Shown: in pieces, positions 1-6,137 of the stretch
How the letters are laid out: every line of letters begins with the position of its first letter
Position numbering within the stretch: the stretch's first letter is position 1
From: Saprospirales bacterium
GTDB lineage: Bacteria > Bacteroidota > Bacteroidia > Chitinophagales > Saprospiraceae
Assembly (NCBI GenBank): GCA_003448025.1
Contig: DLXL01000179.1
Location: forward strand, 1 to 6,137
DNA length: 6,137 nt
Direction: 5' to 3'
Position numbers and translations under genes: made by a program
The notes under the pieces: generated by a model
What the model was told of the DNA's origin: nothing
The model's input: only the letters and a program-made list of their open reading frames with translations
Databases searched by the model: none

Positions 1-57
1 GTGCCAGTCACCCCGACAGTATAAACTCCGCACCTCGGCGGTTTTCCCCTCATTCCT

Positions 58-65
58 TACATTTG
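58..65 (+). promoter_or_regulatory. Possible Bacteroidota -7 promoter box (TACATTTG)
   Basis: The eight bases TACATTTG match the Bacteroidota primary sigma factor -7 consensus TAnnTTTG exactly. The box ends 21 bases before the ATG at 87, which would leave a short leader of roughly 15 bases. No convincing -33 TTG element lies at the usual spacing upstream, where the sequence is C/G-rich, so this is a half-match. If real, it argues against the TTG at 63 as a start codon, since that TTG lies inside the box. The rest of bases 1-62 shows nothing else I can name. Confidence 0.35.
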
Positions 66-86
66 CGAAAACAATCCATCCCAGAC

Positions 87-1037
87 ATGCTTAAAACCGG
101 CATATCTATCCTGCTTTTCTTTTTTGCATCCTTTGCGCAGGCCCAGCCCCAGGAAGCCCGTGTGGGTTTCTACCTGATGAATCTTTACGGCCTGAACATG
201 GATGAACACTCCTTTTATGCCGATTTTTACATCTGGTTTAAATGGAAAGGAAATATTGACCCAACCAATATTGAGTTTGTCAATTCCATTGAAAAATGGA
301 GCATGGATAATGCGGCATTTGATGGAGATAGCACCCCGGTGACACTAAAGGATGGCACCAAATACCGAATTTTCCGCAAAGAGGGCCGGTTTTTCCACTC
401 TTTTTCGCTCAACCATTTCCCTTTGGACCGGCATTCCCTCGATATACAGATTGAAAATCCGGAGCATCCGGCAGATTCGTTGATATACCTGCCAGATACG
501 AATGCTGCGCTGATCCGCAATACCCTGAACCTCGTAGGTTGGGAGAGCAAGGGGCTTGCCATGAACACCCGGGTGCACGATTACGGCACCAATTTTGGCA
601 ATCCGGAAGAAAATGCCCAACGGTACAGCAACCTGAGCTTTCAGGTCACACTGGCGCGACCGTTCAGTTATTTTTTACTCAAGATGTTGTTACCCTTGCT
701 GGTGGTAATGCTGGTGGGTATTGGCGCGTTACTCCTCCACCCGGAACATATTGATACCCGATCCTCTTTGCCCATTGGCGCCCTGCTCACGGCCGTTTTT
801 CTGCAGCAATCCTACAGCGATGCCTTGCCCGACACCGGTTATATGGTATTGATGGACAAGATTTATTTGTTGAGTTACGCCGTTATTTCACTGGTATTGC
901 TGCAAATTATCCGGGCAGGCAACGTAACGGCCAAAGAAGGCGCGGTTAAACTCCTGATCAGAAAGGAGCGCCGTTTGGCCAGATTTTATCTGTTTTTGTT
1001 CATTGCCGGCGTGACGGTGCTGAGTTTGTGGCAATAG
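87..1037 (+). CDS. Prokaryotic pentameric ligand-gated ion channel (Cys-loop receptor family, GLIC/ELIC-like)
   Basis: This is a predicted 316-residue subunit of a homopentameric, ligand- or proton-gated channel in the inner membrane, with its sensing domain in the periplasm. Residues 1-19 form a signal peptide ending AQA before QP. Residues about 24-190 are the beta-sandwich domain, with FPLD (111-114) at the Cys-loop position and a GW pair (151-152). I see no cysteine anywhere in the protein, as expected for bacterial members that lack the Cys-loop disulfide. M1 is about 193-217 with the conserved Pro203. M2 is about 223-246, followed by the LP turn (247-248). M3 is about 252-276 and M4 about 297-314, with a short intracellular loop between them. 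The segment from SNLSFQ through FSYFLLKMLLPL and LPDTGYM aligns by eye with GLIC. Anchoring M2 on that LP gives Asp223 at -2', Arg225 at 0' and Leu234 at 9'. A TTG at 63 is in frame, but the ATG at 87 puts the signal peptide at the N-terminus. It is the only plus-strand gene and looks monocistronic. Ligand and ion selectivity are unknown. Confidence 0.87.
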   Translation: MLKTGISILLFFFASFAQAQPQEARVGFYLMNLYGLNMDEHSFYADFYIWFKWKGNIDPTNIEFVNSIEKWSMDNAAFDGDSTPVTLKDGTKYRIFRKEGRFFHSFSLNHFPLDRHSLDIQIENPEHPADSLIYLPDTNAALIRNTLNLVGWESKGLAMNTRVHDYGTNFGNPEENAQRYSNLSFQVTLARPFSYFLLKMLLPLLVVMLVGIGALLLHPEHIDTRSSLPIGALLTAVFLQQSYSDALPDTGYMVLMDKIYLLSYAVISLVLLQIIRAGNVTAKEGAVKLLIRKERRLARFYLFLFIAGVTVLSLWQ

Positions 1038-1044
1038 AGGGCTG

Positions 1045-2631
1045 TTATTTCTCCTGCTGTAGAGCCTCAATAGTACTTGCCGGCAACTGGGCAATATCCA
1101 GAATCATCAAACCATCCAGGCAGTTAGAGAAATTCGGATCTACGTTAAAGGCTATAAACCTGGCATTTTGCCGCAAATATTGTCTAAAAAGTACCGGAAC
1201 CTTGAAATGAGCAGGCTCGATGGTTTCTATCAGGCTCTCCAGCGCGTCAAATTCTCCTCTTAGATTTTCAGCCAGAAGCCTGGTGTCCACCGATTTAATT
1301 TTAGGCCGAAATGCCTTTCTGGGCGACACCATTGCTGCAAGTTTTTTATCAAAGAAAAACCGGCGCACAAACTCCACAATGATCCCTTTGGATGCCTCTG
1401 AATAATCCTTGCTGATGCTCACAGGCCCTAACAGATATCGATATTGGGGATTGGCTAACAGAAAATACAGGATACCTTTCCACAGCAAGAACAAGGGCAG
1501 ACGATGTTTTTGGTAGGCTTCAGGCACATAAGTGCGTCCCAATTCTACAGATTGCTGCAAAATGGGAAAAAAAACCGGTTTCATTTTAAAGAGGGAATGC
1601 GTATAAAAGCCATTTACGCCAAACCGTTTAAAAATTTGATCCCCCAAACCTAATCGGTACCCGCCTGCAATTTGTTCCTTCTCACGGTCCCATATGATCA
1701 ATTGCAAATAATACAAATCATGCTCGTCCATATCACGGGGTTTTCCAGTGCCTTCTCCGGCTGCCCGGAAGGTAAGCTCCCGTAATCTGCCTATTTCGAA
1801 CATCGTATTGGGAAGCGAGTGGAAAGGAGCAACCAGCACATCAAACTGGCCTCGCTCTGCCACTTTACATTCCGGAGACAGGCCATTGATTTCGGAGGCT
1901 ACCAAGGCCGGATCTACCGGACTGGCTACCGGGGCTTGGACATCTTTTTGACTACCGATAAAATATTCCGGTTTCACATCGAAACTGGATCCCAGCGAGA
2001 AAATCTTTGCCTGCAGGAATTTACCCCAAATCCTGTTTTTACCCAGTTTAGCAACATCGTCGGGTGAAATGAGATTTCCTACCCGAACACTGATGCGAAC
2101 CGGGCCGGAATGTAGATGAAAGGGCAAACCGGGAATGGCTTTCCGCAACAATCCCCCTGGTATTTTTTCTGCCTGTAAATGAATGGGCACCACTGCCTGG
2201 CCAGATTTTCGCAATTGCCGGAGCACCTGCGTTCGAACCAGGTTTTTACCCAGGTGGCTCAACGGATTATCTGAAAAATCCAGTACCAGCCCAACGGCAT
2301 TTCCCTTTTTCACCCTGCGGGCCAGGCGTTTAGCAAAATTTACGCTCAAAAAACGATCTTCCAGGCTTTTTCCGGAAGGACGAATAGTATACGGTTTGAG
2401 CGATTTGGATAAGGGCGTTGGGTAGGGATACAGCAATGCTGTTTGTTCAAAGTGCTCGGCCAGCAAGGAAAGCATTATCCACTCATCCACCCCTGGCAAT
2501 AGCTGGTTGCAAACAAACACAGCTCCTGCCGGAACTTTTGAAAGCAGCTTTTTATCAAAATCCGCCACATCCAAAGTCACCTTTGATTTAAGTAATTTGG
2601 ACTTCGCTTTCGTCAACAATTCCTTATTCAT
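1045..2631 (-). CDS. PlsC-like + GNAT two-domain acyltransferase (ornithine/glycine-lipid synthase type)
   Basis: A 528-residue cytoplasmic or membrane-associated protein with two acyltransferase-type domains. The C-terminal half (about 255-517) is the GNAT-like N-acyltransferase family of OlsB and Bacteroides GlsB, which transfers an acyl chain to the amino group of ornithine or glycine. Visible signatures are ELTFR (285-289), DMDEHD (300-305), GGYRLG (323-328), ELGRTYV (363-369), LGPVSIS (401-407) and the closing block VPVLFRQYL...NVDPNF (478-501). The N-terminal half (about 30-215) follows the PlsC lysophospholipid acyltransferase pattern: CNQLLPGVDEW (41-51) sits where NHPxGGxDG is expected, VGLVLDFSDNP (113-123) where FPxGE/FPEGT is expected, and VVPIHLQAE (147-155) where VPV is expected. 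The catalytic His and the Glu-Gly motif both appear lost. The domain order matches what is described for bifunctional OlsF (O-acyltransferase N-terminal, N-acyltransferase C-terminal), but here probably only N-acylation remains. It starts at an ATG 22 bases after the MarC-family gene and is the last gene of the minus-strand cluster. The acceptor cannot be read from the sequence. Confidence 0.8.
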   Translation of the reverse strand: MNKELLTKAKSKLLKSKVTLDVADFDKKLLSKVPAGAVFVCNQLLPGVDEWIMLSLLAEHFEQTALLYPYPTPLSKSLKPYTIRPSGKSLEDRFLSVNFAKRLARRVKKGNAVGLVLDFSDNPLSHLGKNLVRTQVLRQLRKSGQAVVPIHLQAEKIPGGLLRKAIPGLPFHLHSGPVRISVRVGNLISPDDVAKLGKNRIWGKFLQAKIFSLGSSFDVKPEYFIGSQKDVQAPVASPVDPALVASEINGLSPECKVAERGQFDVLVAPFHSLPNTMFEIGRLRELTFRAAGEGTGKPRDMDEHDLYYLQLIIWDREKEQIAGGYRLGLGDQIFKRFGVNGFYTHSLFKMKPVFFPILQQSVELGRTYVPEAYQKHRLPLFLLWKGILYFLLANPQYRYLLGPVSISKDYSEASKGIIVEFVRRFFFDKKLAAMVSPRKAFRPKIKSVDTRLLAENLRGEFDALESLIETIEPAHFKVPVLFRQYLRQNARFIAFNVDPNFSNCLDGLMILDIAQLPASTIEALQQEK

Positions 2632-2653
2632 ACCATCCGGGCAGGTTTTAGTA

Positions 2654-3283
2654 TTAACGCATTTCCATTACCAGATGTACCAGTCCATCAACGATGAATT
2701 GTACACCTATCGCAATCACTATGAATCCCATAATCCGGGCAATGGCATTTAAGCCACCAGAACCAAATATTTTGAACAGTACAGGAGCCATGCGCAAACA
2801 TAGCCATACCAAAAAGGCAACAGCTAAAATAGCCGCTCCGATCATCCACCGATCCGACCAATCCGGGTGATGGTTGTATTGGGTAATCAGATAAGAAATG
2901 GATCCGGGCCCTGAAAGCATGGGCATGGCCATAGGAGAAAAGGCAATATCCTGTTTGTTTTCATGGGCTTGCTTCTCTACCTCCTTATCATATCCCCTTC
3001 GCTTGGCAAACTTTCCAGACATCAAGCCAAATCCACTGATGAGTAAGGTCATACCACCGGCAATCCGTAACGCATGTATGGTTAATCCAAAAAATGAGAG
3101 GATGTAATTCCCTGCTATGAAAAACGCCAACAAGATGAGCAGGAAATACAGGCTGGTTTGCAAAGCAATTTTATTGCGCTCGTGTAACGGCCGGTCGCTG
3201 GTAAGCGCCACATACACAGGAATAGCGCCCGGTGGGTCCACAATGGAGAACAGGGAAAAAATGGTGGCGAAGAAAAAATCCAT
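2654..3283 (-). CDS. MarC/NAAT-family integral membrane protein
   Basis: A 209-residue inner-membrane protein with about six hydrophobic segments (roughly 3-27, 41-64, 68-88, 113-133, 144-164 and 182-206), the usual size for the MarC (UPF0056) family. Diagnostic motifs are VDPPGAIPVY (15-24) in the first helix, IAFSPMAMPMLSGPGSI (113-129) opening the second half, and NAIARIMGFI (179-188) in the last part. A charged loop (about 91-111) separates the two halves. One family member, archaeal SnatA, transports small neutral amino acids. Escherichia coli MarC is not a drug-resistance factor despite its name, so the substrate here is open. The ATG at 3283 is the only sensible start, because an in-frame TGA lies just upstream. 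It sits 29 bases after the EEP gene and 22 bases before the acyltransferase, so co-transcription is likely. Confidence 0.92.
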   Translation of the reverse strand: MDFFFATIFSLFSIVDPPGAIPVYVALTSDRPLHERNKIALQTSLYFLLILLAFFIAGNYILSFFGLTIHALRIAGGMTLLISGFGLMSGKFAKRRGYDKEVEKQAHENKQDIAFSPMAMPMLSGPGSISYLITQYNHHPDWSDRWMIGAAILAVAFLVWLCLRMAPVLFKIFGSGGLNAIARIMGFIVIAIGVQFIVDGLVHLVMEMR

Positions 3284-3305
3284 AATAACGAATCATGTAT
3301 AGTGG

Positions 3306-3312
3306 CCTCCTC
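3306..3312 (-). promoter_or_regulatory. Shine-Dalgarno-like GAGGAGG before the MarC-family gene
   Basis: On the minus strand GAGGAGG follows directly after the EEP stop codon. It lies 22 bases before the MarC-family ATG, too far for ordinary use, but 9 bases before an out-of-frame ATG at 3296-3294. Bacteroidota rarely use such sequences, so it may be a coincidence. It is listed because it is the only strong purine-rich site before any start in the window. Confidence 0.25.
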
Positions 3313-4389
3313 TTACGGTGCGCCTGTCTTCTTTTTTAGAAAATACAGGTAAACCGGAAGGTGGTCGCTGTAACCATTGATAAAAATGTCTCCAACAAAA
3401 GTACGGAAAGGGTACCCCCTGAAAGCCCCTTCGCTTTGAAACAACCATGGTTGACGGAAAACATGGGCTTTATACAACTGCCAGCCTCCAACCTGCTTGT
3501 TTACTAGCCCTTGAGATACAATCATCTGATCAAACAAATTCCAGGAATCTTTATAAGCTAATGTGCCATTTCCGTCTTTAAACAAATCATACATAGGGTT
3601 ATACAATTCATCTTTTTCCAGGTCATCTGCACTGCGGCGGGCCTTCAATACGGAAGCAACGCTTTTGTTATCCGGATCATCGTTTAGATCGCCCATAATG
3701 ATAATTTTTGCATTAGGATCCTGTGTTTTAATACTGTCCGACAGGTGTTTGCAAACCGATGCCGCTGCTGCACGCATCCAACCTGAGCCGGCTTCTCCGC
3801 CACGACGAGATGGCCAATGTCCTACCATGACATGGATGGGCTCTCCATCAAACATTCCGGCTACATACAGTATGTCGCGGGTATAGTCTACCACCCCTGT
3901 TTTTGGATCTTTGAGAGATACCGGGGCTGCAAGACTGCCAAGTAACTGGAAGTACTTTGGTTGATATAACAAGGCCACATCCACACCGCGTTCATCCGGC
4001 GATTCATAATGTATAATTTGATAATTTCTGGATGCGAGCTCTTGCTGAGCTGAAAGATCTTCCAAAACCTTTCGGTTTTCAATTTCAGATACCCCGAGCA
4101 AAACCACTCCGTCAGGCGACAATTCCATGCCCAGTTGGGAGATGACTTTGGACATATTATTGAGCTTTGACAAATACTTTTCTGTGTTCCAGTTTAAGCG
4201 GCCCTGTGGAAGAAAATCTGCATCATTGGTATTAGGTGAATCAATCGTATCAAACAGGTTTTCCAGATTGTAAAATCCGATTGATGCCACCTTATAATCA
4301 CTACCAGGCTGGGCAAAAAGCGGCTCGGCAATGCTTAATAAGCAGAGTAAGGAAAGTACTTTAGTTAGAGGAGTGAGCATTGTTTTCAT
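3313..4389 (-). CDS. Secreted endonuclease/exonuclease/phosphatase-family hydrolase
   Basis: A 358-residue exported protein of the DNase I-like EEP fold, which hydrolyses phosphodiester or phosphomonoester bonds with a divalent metal. Residues 1-26 are a signal peptide (basic start, LSLLCLLSI core, LFA before QPG), so the enzyme acts in the periplasm, at the surface or outside. The signature residues appear complete: Asn41 in FYNLENLFD, metal-binding Glu102 in GVSEIEN, the RGVDVALLY block (134-142), His191 in GHWPSRRGG, Asp234 and Asn236 in MGDLNDDP, Asp287 in LFDQMIV, and the closing Asp342-His343 in YSDHLPV. The enzyme therefore looks active, but the fold spans nucleases, sugar and lipid phosphatases and sphingomyelinases, so the substrate stays open. 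The first ATG (4389) is chosen; a second, at codon 4, would also keep the signal peptide. It follows the porin gene after 65 bases and precedes the MarC-family gene by 29. Confidence 0.88.
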   Translation of the reverse strand: MKTMLTPLTKVLSLLCLLSIAEPLFAQPGSDYKVASIGFYNLENLFDTIDSPNTNDADFLPQGRLNWNTEKYLSKLNNMSKVISQLGMELSPDGVVLLGVSEIENRKVLEDLSAQQELASRNYQIIHYESPDERGVDVALLYQPKYFQLLGSLAAPVSLKDPKTGVVDYTRDILYVAGMFDGEPIHVMVGHWPSRRGGEAGSGWMRAAAASVCKHLSDSIKTQDPNAKIIIMGDLNDDPDNKSVASVLKARRSADDLEKDELYNPMYDLFKDGNGTLAYKDSWNLFDQMIVSQGLVNKQVGGWQLYKAHVFRQPWLFQSEGAFRGYPFRTFVGDIFINGYSDHLPVYLYFLKKKTGAP

Positions 4390-4417
4390 GAATAATCAAA
4401 GTTTAACTACAAAGGAA

Positions 4418-4432
4418 CACCTTTTTGAGGTG
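4418..4432 (-). other. Small hairpin between porin and hydrolase genes
   Basis: In the 65-base gap, CACCT and AGGTG form a perfect 5-bp stem around a 5-base loop. On the minus-strand transcript the stem can be extended by an imperfect outer helix (4412-4416 with 4436-4440) containing one A.C mismatch. No U-tract follows, so it does not qualify as an intrinsic terminator. It could be a weak attenuator, a processing or stability element between the two genes, or chance. Confidence 0.25.
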
Positions 4433-4454
4433 CCATTCTTGATTGAATATTGAC

Positions 4455-6137
4455 TTAATTGCCACCACGAGGGGCAAATGGCGAATTGGCAGGATTGTTA
4501 CCCTGACTTTTCGGATCCTCATTAGAGGGAGTATTGTCGTCCATGAACCGCCAGGCAATTCCAAAGCGCAAAGCACCAAAAGGCAGGCCATGTCGGGCTG
4601 TTTGATAAAACACCTTGGTCTTGTCTAAAAAAGTATAGCAGTTTTCATACCTGACAAAACCTCTGAAGGACTGCACTTTAAAGGCCAAAAATAAATCCAC
4701 CCAGGGGTATGGTTTCTGAGTAATCTCATCCTGCAAATGAAACTGCCAGGATAGTGGATGGTATCCTTCTGGCTTAAATTCAGCATTAATCCTGAAATCT
4801 GCTCCTGCATCCAATTGCATGCGTCGCCTAAACACCCTGCCCGAAAAGTAAATGCTGTTTTTGGAGAACCAGTTGGGTAAACGGAATACATCCTCACGGT
4901 TGGATTGCTGTAAGGCAAACATGTTGTCAAAACGCACCTTGCCAAAGTGAAAGTTTTCCTCAACAATCAGTTGATTGACCTGCAAAGCCGTGGTAATTTG
5001 GGCGGGAAGTGCATTTTGATCAAAATACAGGTAATTGTTAACCAGGTGGCCCCGTGCAGTGGCCTGGAGCCCAATTCCAGGCAGTGCATAAGAAGCAAAT
5101 AAAGTGTTTTCAATTGGTTTGGCAAAGTTGTTATTCCAAATTTGCCGCTTACTCACATATAACTCATTGAACACAAAGCCGGGTGGACGGATTTGGCTGT
5201 GCAACCCGGCTTTGAAGACACCTGCTTTCCCAAGACCCAGCTTTAAGGCGCCTTTAACCTGATATTCTCCGATATTTTTCAGCAAACCCAAGGCGCCCTC
5301 TGCGGTAAAGGCAAAACGGTCGGAGGGCGTAATAGCCAGCTGACCATTCAGGAAAAGGTTGGAAAACCGGAAAAGATTAGCCTCCTGATCTACTGTGAAG
5401 TAGGAATGGGTGAATCCAAATGCCAACAAATCTGATGGGAGACCTTTCTTTTTCTCTTTAAATGTATTCAGTGAAACCCCGTTATCAATGCGGTCTACTT
5501 GAAAGAAATGCCGTATCCCCCGGTTATCAACCAAAAAAGTGGGTTCAAAAAATGCCGCGTCACCACCCAAGCCATCAGCAGCTGAACCCTGGTCCGAAAA
5601 CTTGAACTTTTGCTGATTCCATTCAAAGGTATGGGTGGCGCGTAGTACACGTTTCCCTTCACTGCCTTTCCCTGCCAATCGTAAATGTTGGGTCAGGTGC
5701 AAGGATTGATCATCCAGACGCGAAGCTGCCACTTCCCGGGGTAATCGTACCTCTGCGGCTATCGGACCAGCAAACTGTCCATCGCCAAAAACAGTGTCGG
5801 TAACGATTCCACCATTATCCTGATGACGGATTACATTTTTGGTGAAAATGAAAAAGCTCTGATAACGTTTGCCTATCGGGATCCACAAACCGGCAGCAAG
5901 TGCATTGTGTTTGGCACGCTGATAACGGTATTGCCCCAGATTATTGAGGGTGCGATATTCCAAAGAGAAATTTGTTCCACCTTCAAAGGTTCGGGAAAAA
6001 CGGGCATTGAGGTTGGTTTCAAATTGATTTCGGCCTTGCGAAAATGACACATCGCTAAAGGTTCGCGCATTTTTGTAGAAGCCCAGTTCCTCAGGCCTAA
6101 TCTTGTAAAGATCGAATGCATTTACCCCCGAACTGGC
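4455..6137 (-). CDS. Putative outer-membrane beta-barrel porin (Bacteroidota Porin_10-like), N-terminus beyond the window
   Basis: The reading frame stays open to the right edge: reading inward from base 6137 gives ASSGVNAFDLYK and then LGFYKNARTFSD, with no stop. The GTG at 6050-6048 is therefore an internal Val, not the start. 560 codons are visible, and the signal peptide and first part are missing. The ordering of FYKNARTFSD, SFSQG, FSLEYR and GQYRYQ fits the Bacteroidota putative porin family (PF14121-type) from memory. The rest consists of alternating polar/hydrophobic strands rich in aromatic residues, such as NFSLEYR, HSYFTVD and FRGFVRYENCY, as expected for a large barrel. The last strand, LRFGIAWRF, ends on an aromatic residue as barrel ends do, but about 29 further polar residues rich in Asn, Pro and Asp (MDDNTPSNED...APRGGN) follow. 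It is the first visible gene of the minus-strand cluster; its promoter must lie to the right of the window. The transported substrate is unknown. Confidence 0.78.
   Translation of the reverse strand, partial: ASSGVNAFDLYKIRPEELGFYKNARTFSDVSFSQGRNQFETNLNARFSRTFEGGTNFSLEYRTLNNLGQYRYQRAKHNALAAGLWIPIGKRYQSFFIFTKNVIRHQDNGGIVTDTVFGDGQFAGPIAAEVRLPREVAASRLDDQSLHLTQHLRLAGKGSEGKRVLRATHTFEWNQQKFKFSDQGSAADGLGGDAAFFEPTFLVDNRGIRHFFQVDRIDNGVSLNTFKEKKKGLPSDLLAFGFTHSYFTVDQEANLFRFSNLFLNGQLAITPSDRFAFTAEGALGLLKNIGEYQVKGALKLGLGKAGVFKAGLHSQIRPPGFVFNELYVSKRQIWNNNFAKPIENTLFASYALPGIGLQATARGHLVNNYLYFDQNALPAQITTALQVNQLIVEENFHFGKVRFDNMFALQQSNREDVFRLPNWFSKNSIYFSGRVFRRRMQLDAGADFRINAEFKPEGYHPLSWQFHLQDEITQKPYPWVDLFLAFKVQSFRGFVRYENCYTFLDKTKVFYQTARHGLPFGALRFGIAWRFMDDNTPSNEDPKSQGNNPANSPFAPRGGN

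Noticed and set aside
63..86. TTG at 63 as the start of the channel gene, adding eight residues
   Set aside because: The added residues would put extra charged sequence before the signal peptide, and the TTG is part of a match to the TAnnTTTG promoter box. The ATG at 87 gives a normal signal peptide.
227..620. Two minus-strand frames opposite the channel gene (113 and 91 codons)
   Set aside because: They are antisense shadows of a conserved coding region, with no promoter or family resemblance.
1037..1068. Imperfect stem at the convergent gene ends as a bidirectional terminator
   Set aside because: The stem is short and bulged, the loop is long, and no T-run follows on either strand.
2629..2636. 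Two-codon frame ATG-GTA-TGA on the minus strand whose stop overlaps the acyltransferase start
   Set aside because: Such a tiny frame is expected by chance, and nothing suggests it is translated.
3563..3886. 107-codon plus-strand frame opposite the EEP gene
   Set aside because: It lies entirely antisense to an EEP gene with complete catalytic motifs, and its product is low in recognisable structure.
4390..4406. AAACTTTG on the minus strand as a promoter for the EEP gene
   Set aside because: It differs from TAnnTTTG at one position, has no spaced -33 element, and would place the transcript start at or after the ATG.
5873..6121. Overlapping open frames in both orientations inside the porin (for example 5823-6047 plus, 5873-6121 minus)
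   Set aside because: They lie antisense or out of frame to a gene with clear family character and have no recognisable motifs.
1..6137. Mobile elements, CRISPR arrays, tRNA/rRNA genes, direct or inverted repeats
   Set aside because: Read by eye on both strands, no repeat series, terminal inverted repeats, transposase motifs or structured RNA patterns were evident. A computed repeat and covariance-model search would be the decisive check.

Overview
The window looks like chromosomal DNA from a member of the Bacteroidota, plausibly Saprospiria- or Chitinophagia-like; that finer placement is a guess. The support is a Bacteroidota-type putative outer-membrane porin, a secreted endonuclease/exonuclease/phosphatase (EEP) protein of a kind common in that phylum, a PlsC-like/GNAT two-domain acyltransferase, mostly absent Shine-Dalgarno sequences, and a TAnnTTTG-type -7 box before the first gene. 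GC content is moderate and looks even throughout. I see no tRNA, rRNA, CRISPR array, insertion sequence or attachment site.

Layout. One gene lies on the plus strand (87-1037): a short prokaryotic pentameric ligand-gated ion channel (Cys-loop receptor relative, GLIC/ELIC type) with a signal peptide, a beta-rich extracellular domain and four membrane segments. The remaining four genes are on the minus strand and are read from right to left: a putative porin cut by the right edge (4455-6137), a secreted EEP-fold hydrolase (3313-4389), a MarC/NAAT-family inner-membrane protein (2654-3283), and a PlsC-like + GNAT acyltransferase (1045-2631). Their gaps are 65, 29 and 22 bases, so they are likely co-transcribed. 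The acyltransferase and the channel converge tail to tail with only 7 bases between stop codons.

How they may fit together. All five products concern the cell envelope: an outer-membrane pore, an exported hydrolase, an inner-membrane permease-like protein, a lipid-modifying acyltransferase and an inner-membrane ion channel. The most notable points are the bacterial channel with a readable pore helix, and an acyltransferase whose N-terminal PlsC-like half appears to have lost both signature motifs while the C-terminal GNAT half is intact. A MarC/NAAT protein (a family with a characterised neutral amino-acid transporter) directly precedes an amino-acid N-acyltransferase of the ornithine/glycine-lipid type, a suggestive but unproven pairing. 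I found no sign of a defence system, mobile element or other wholly new system.
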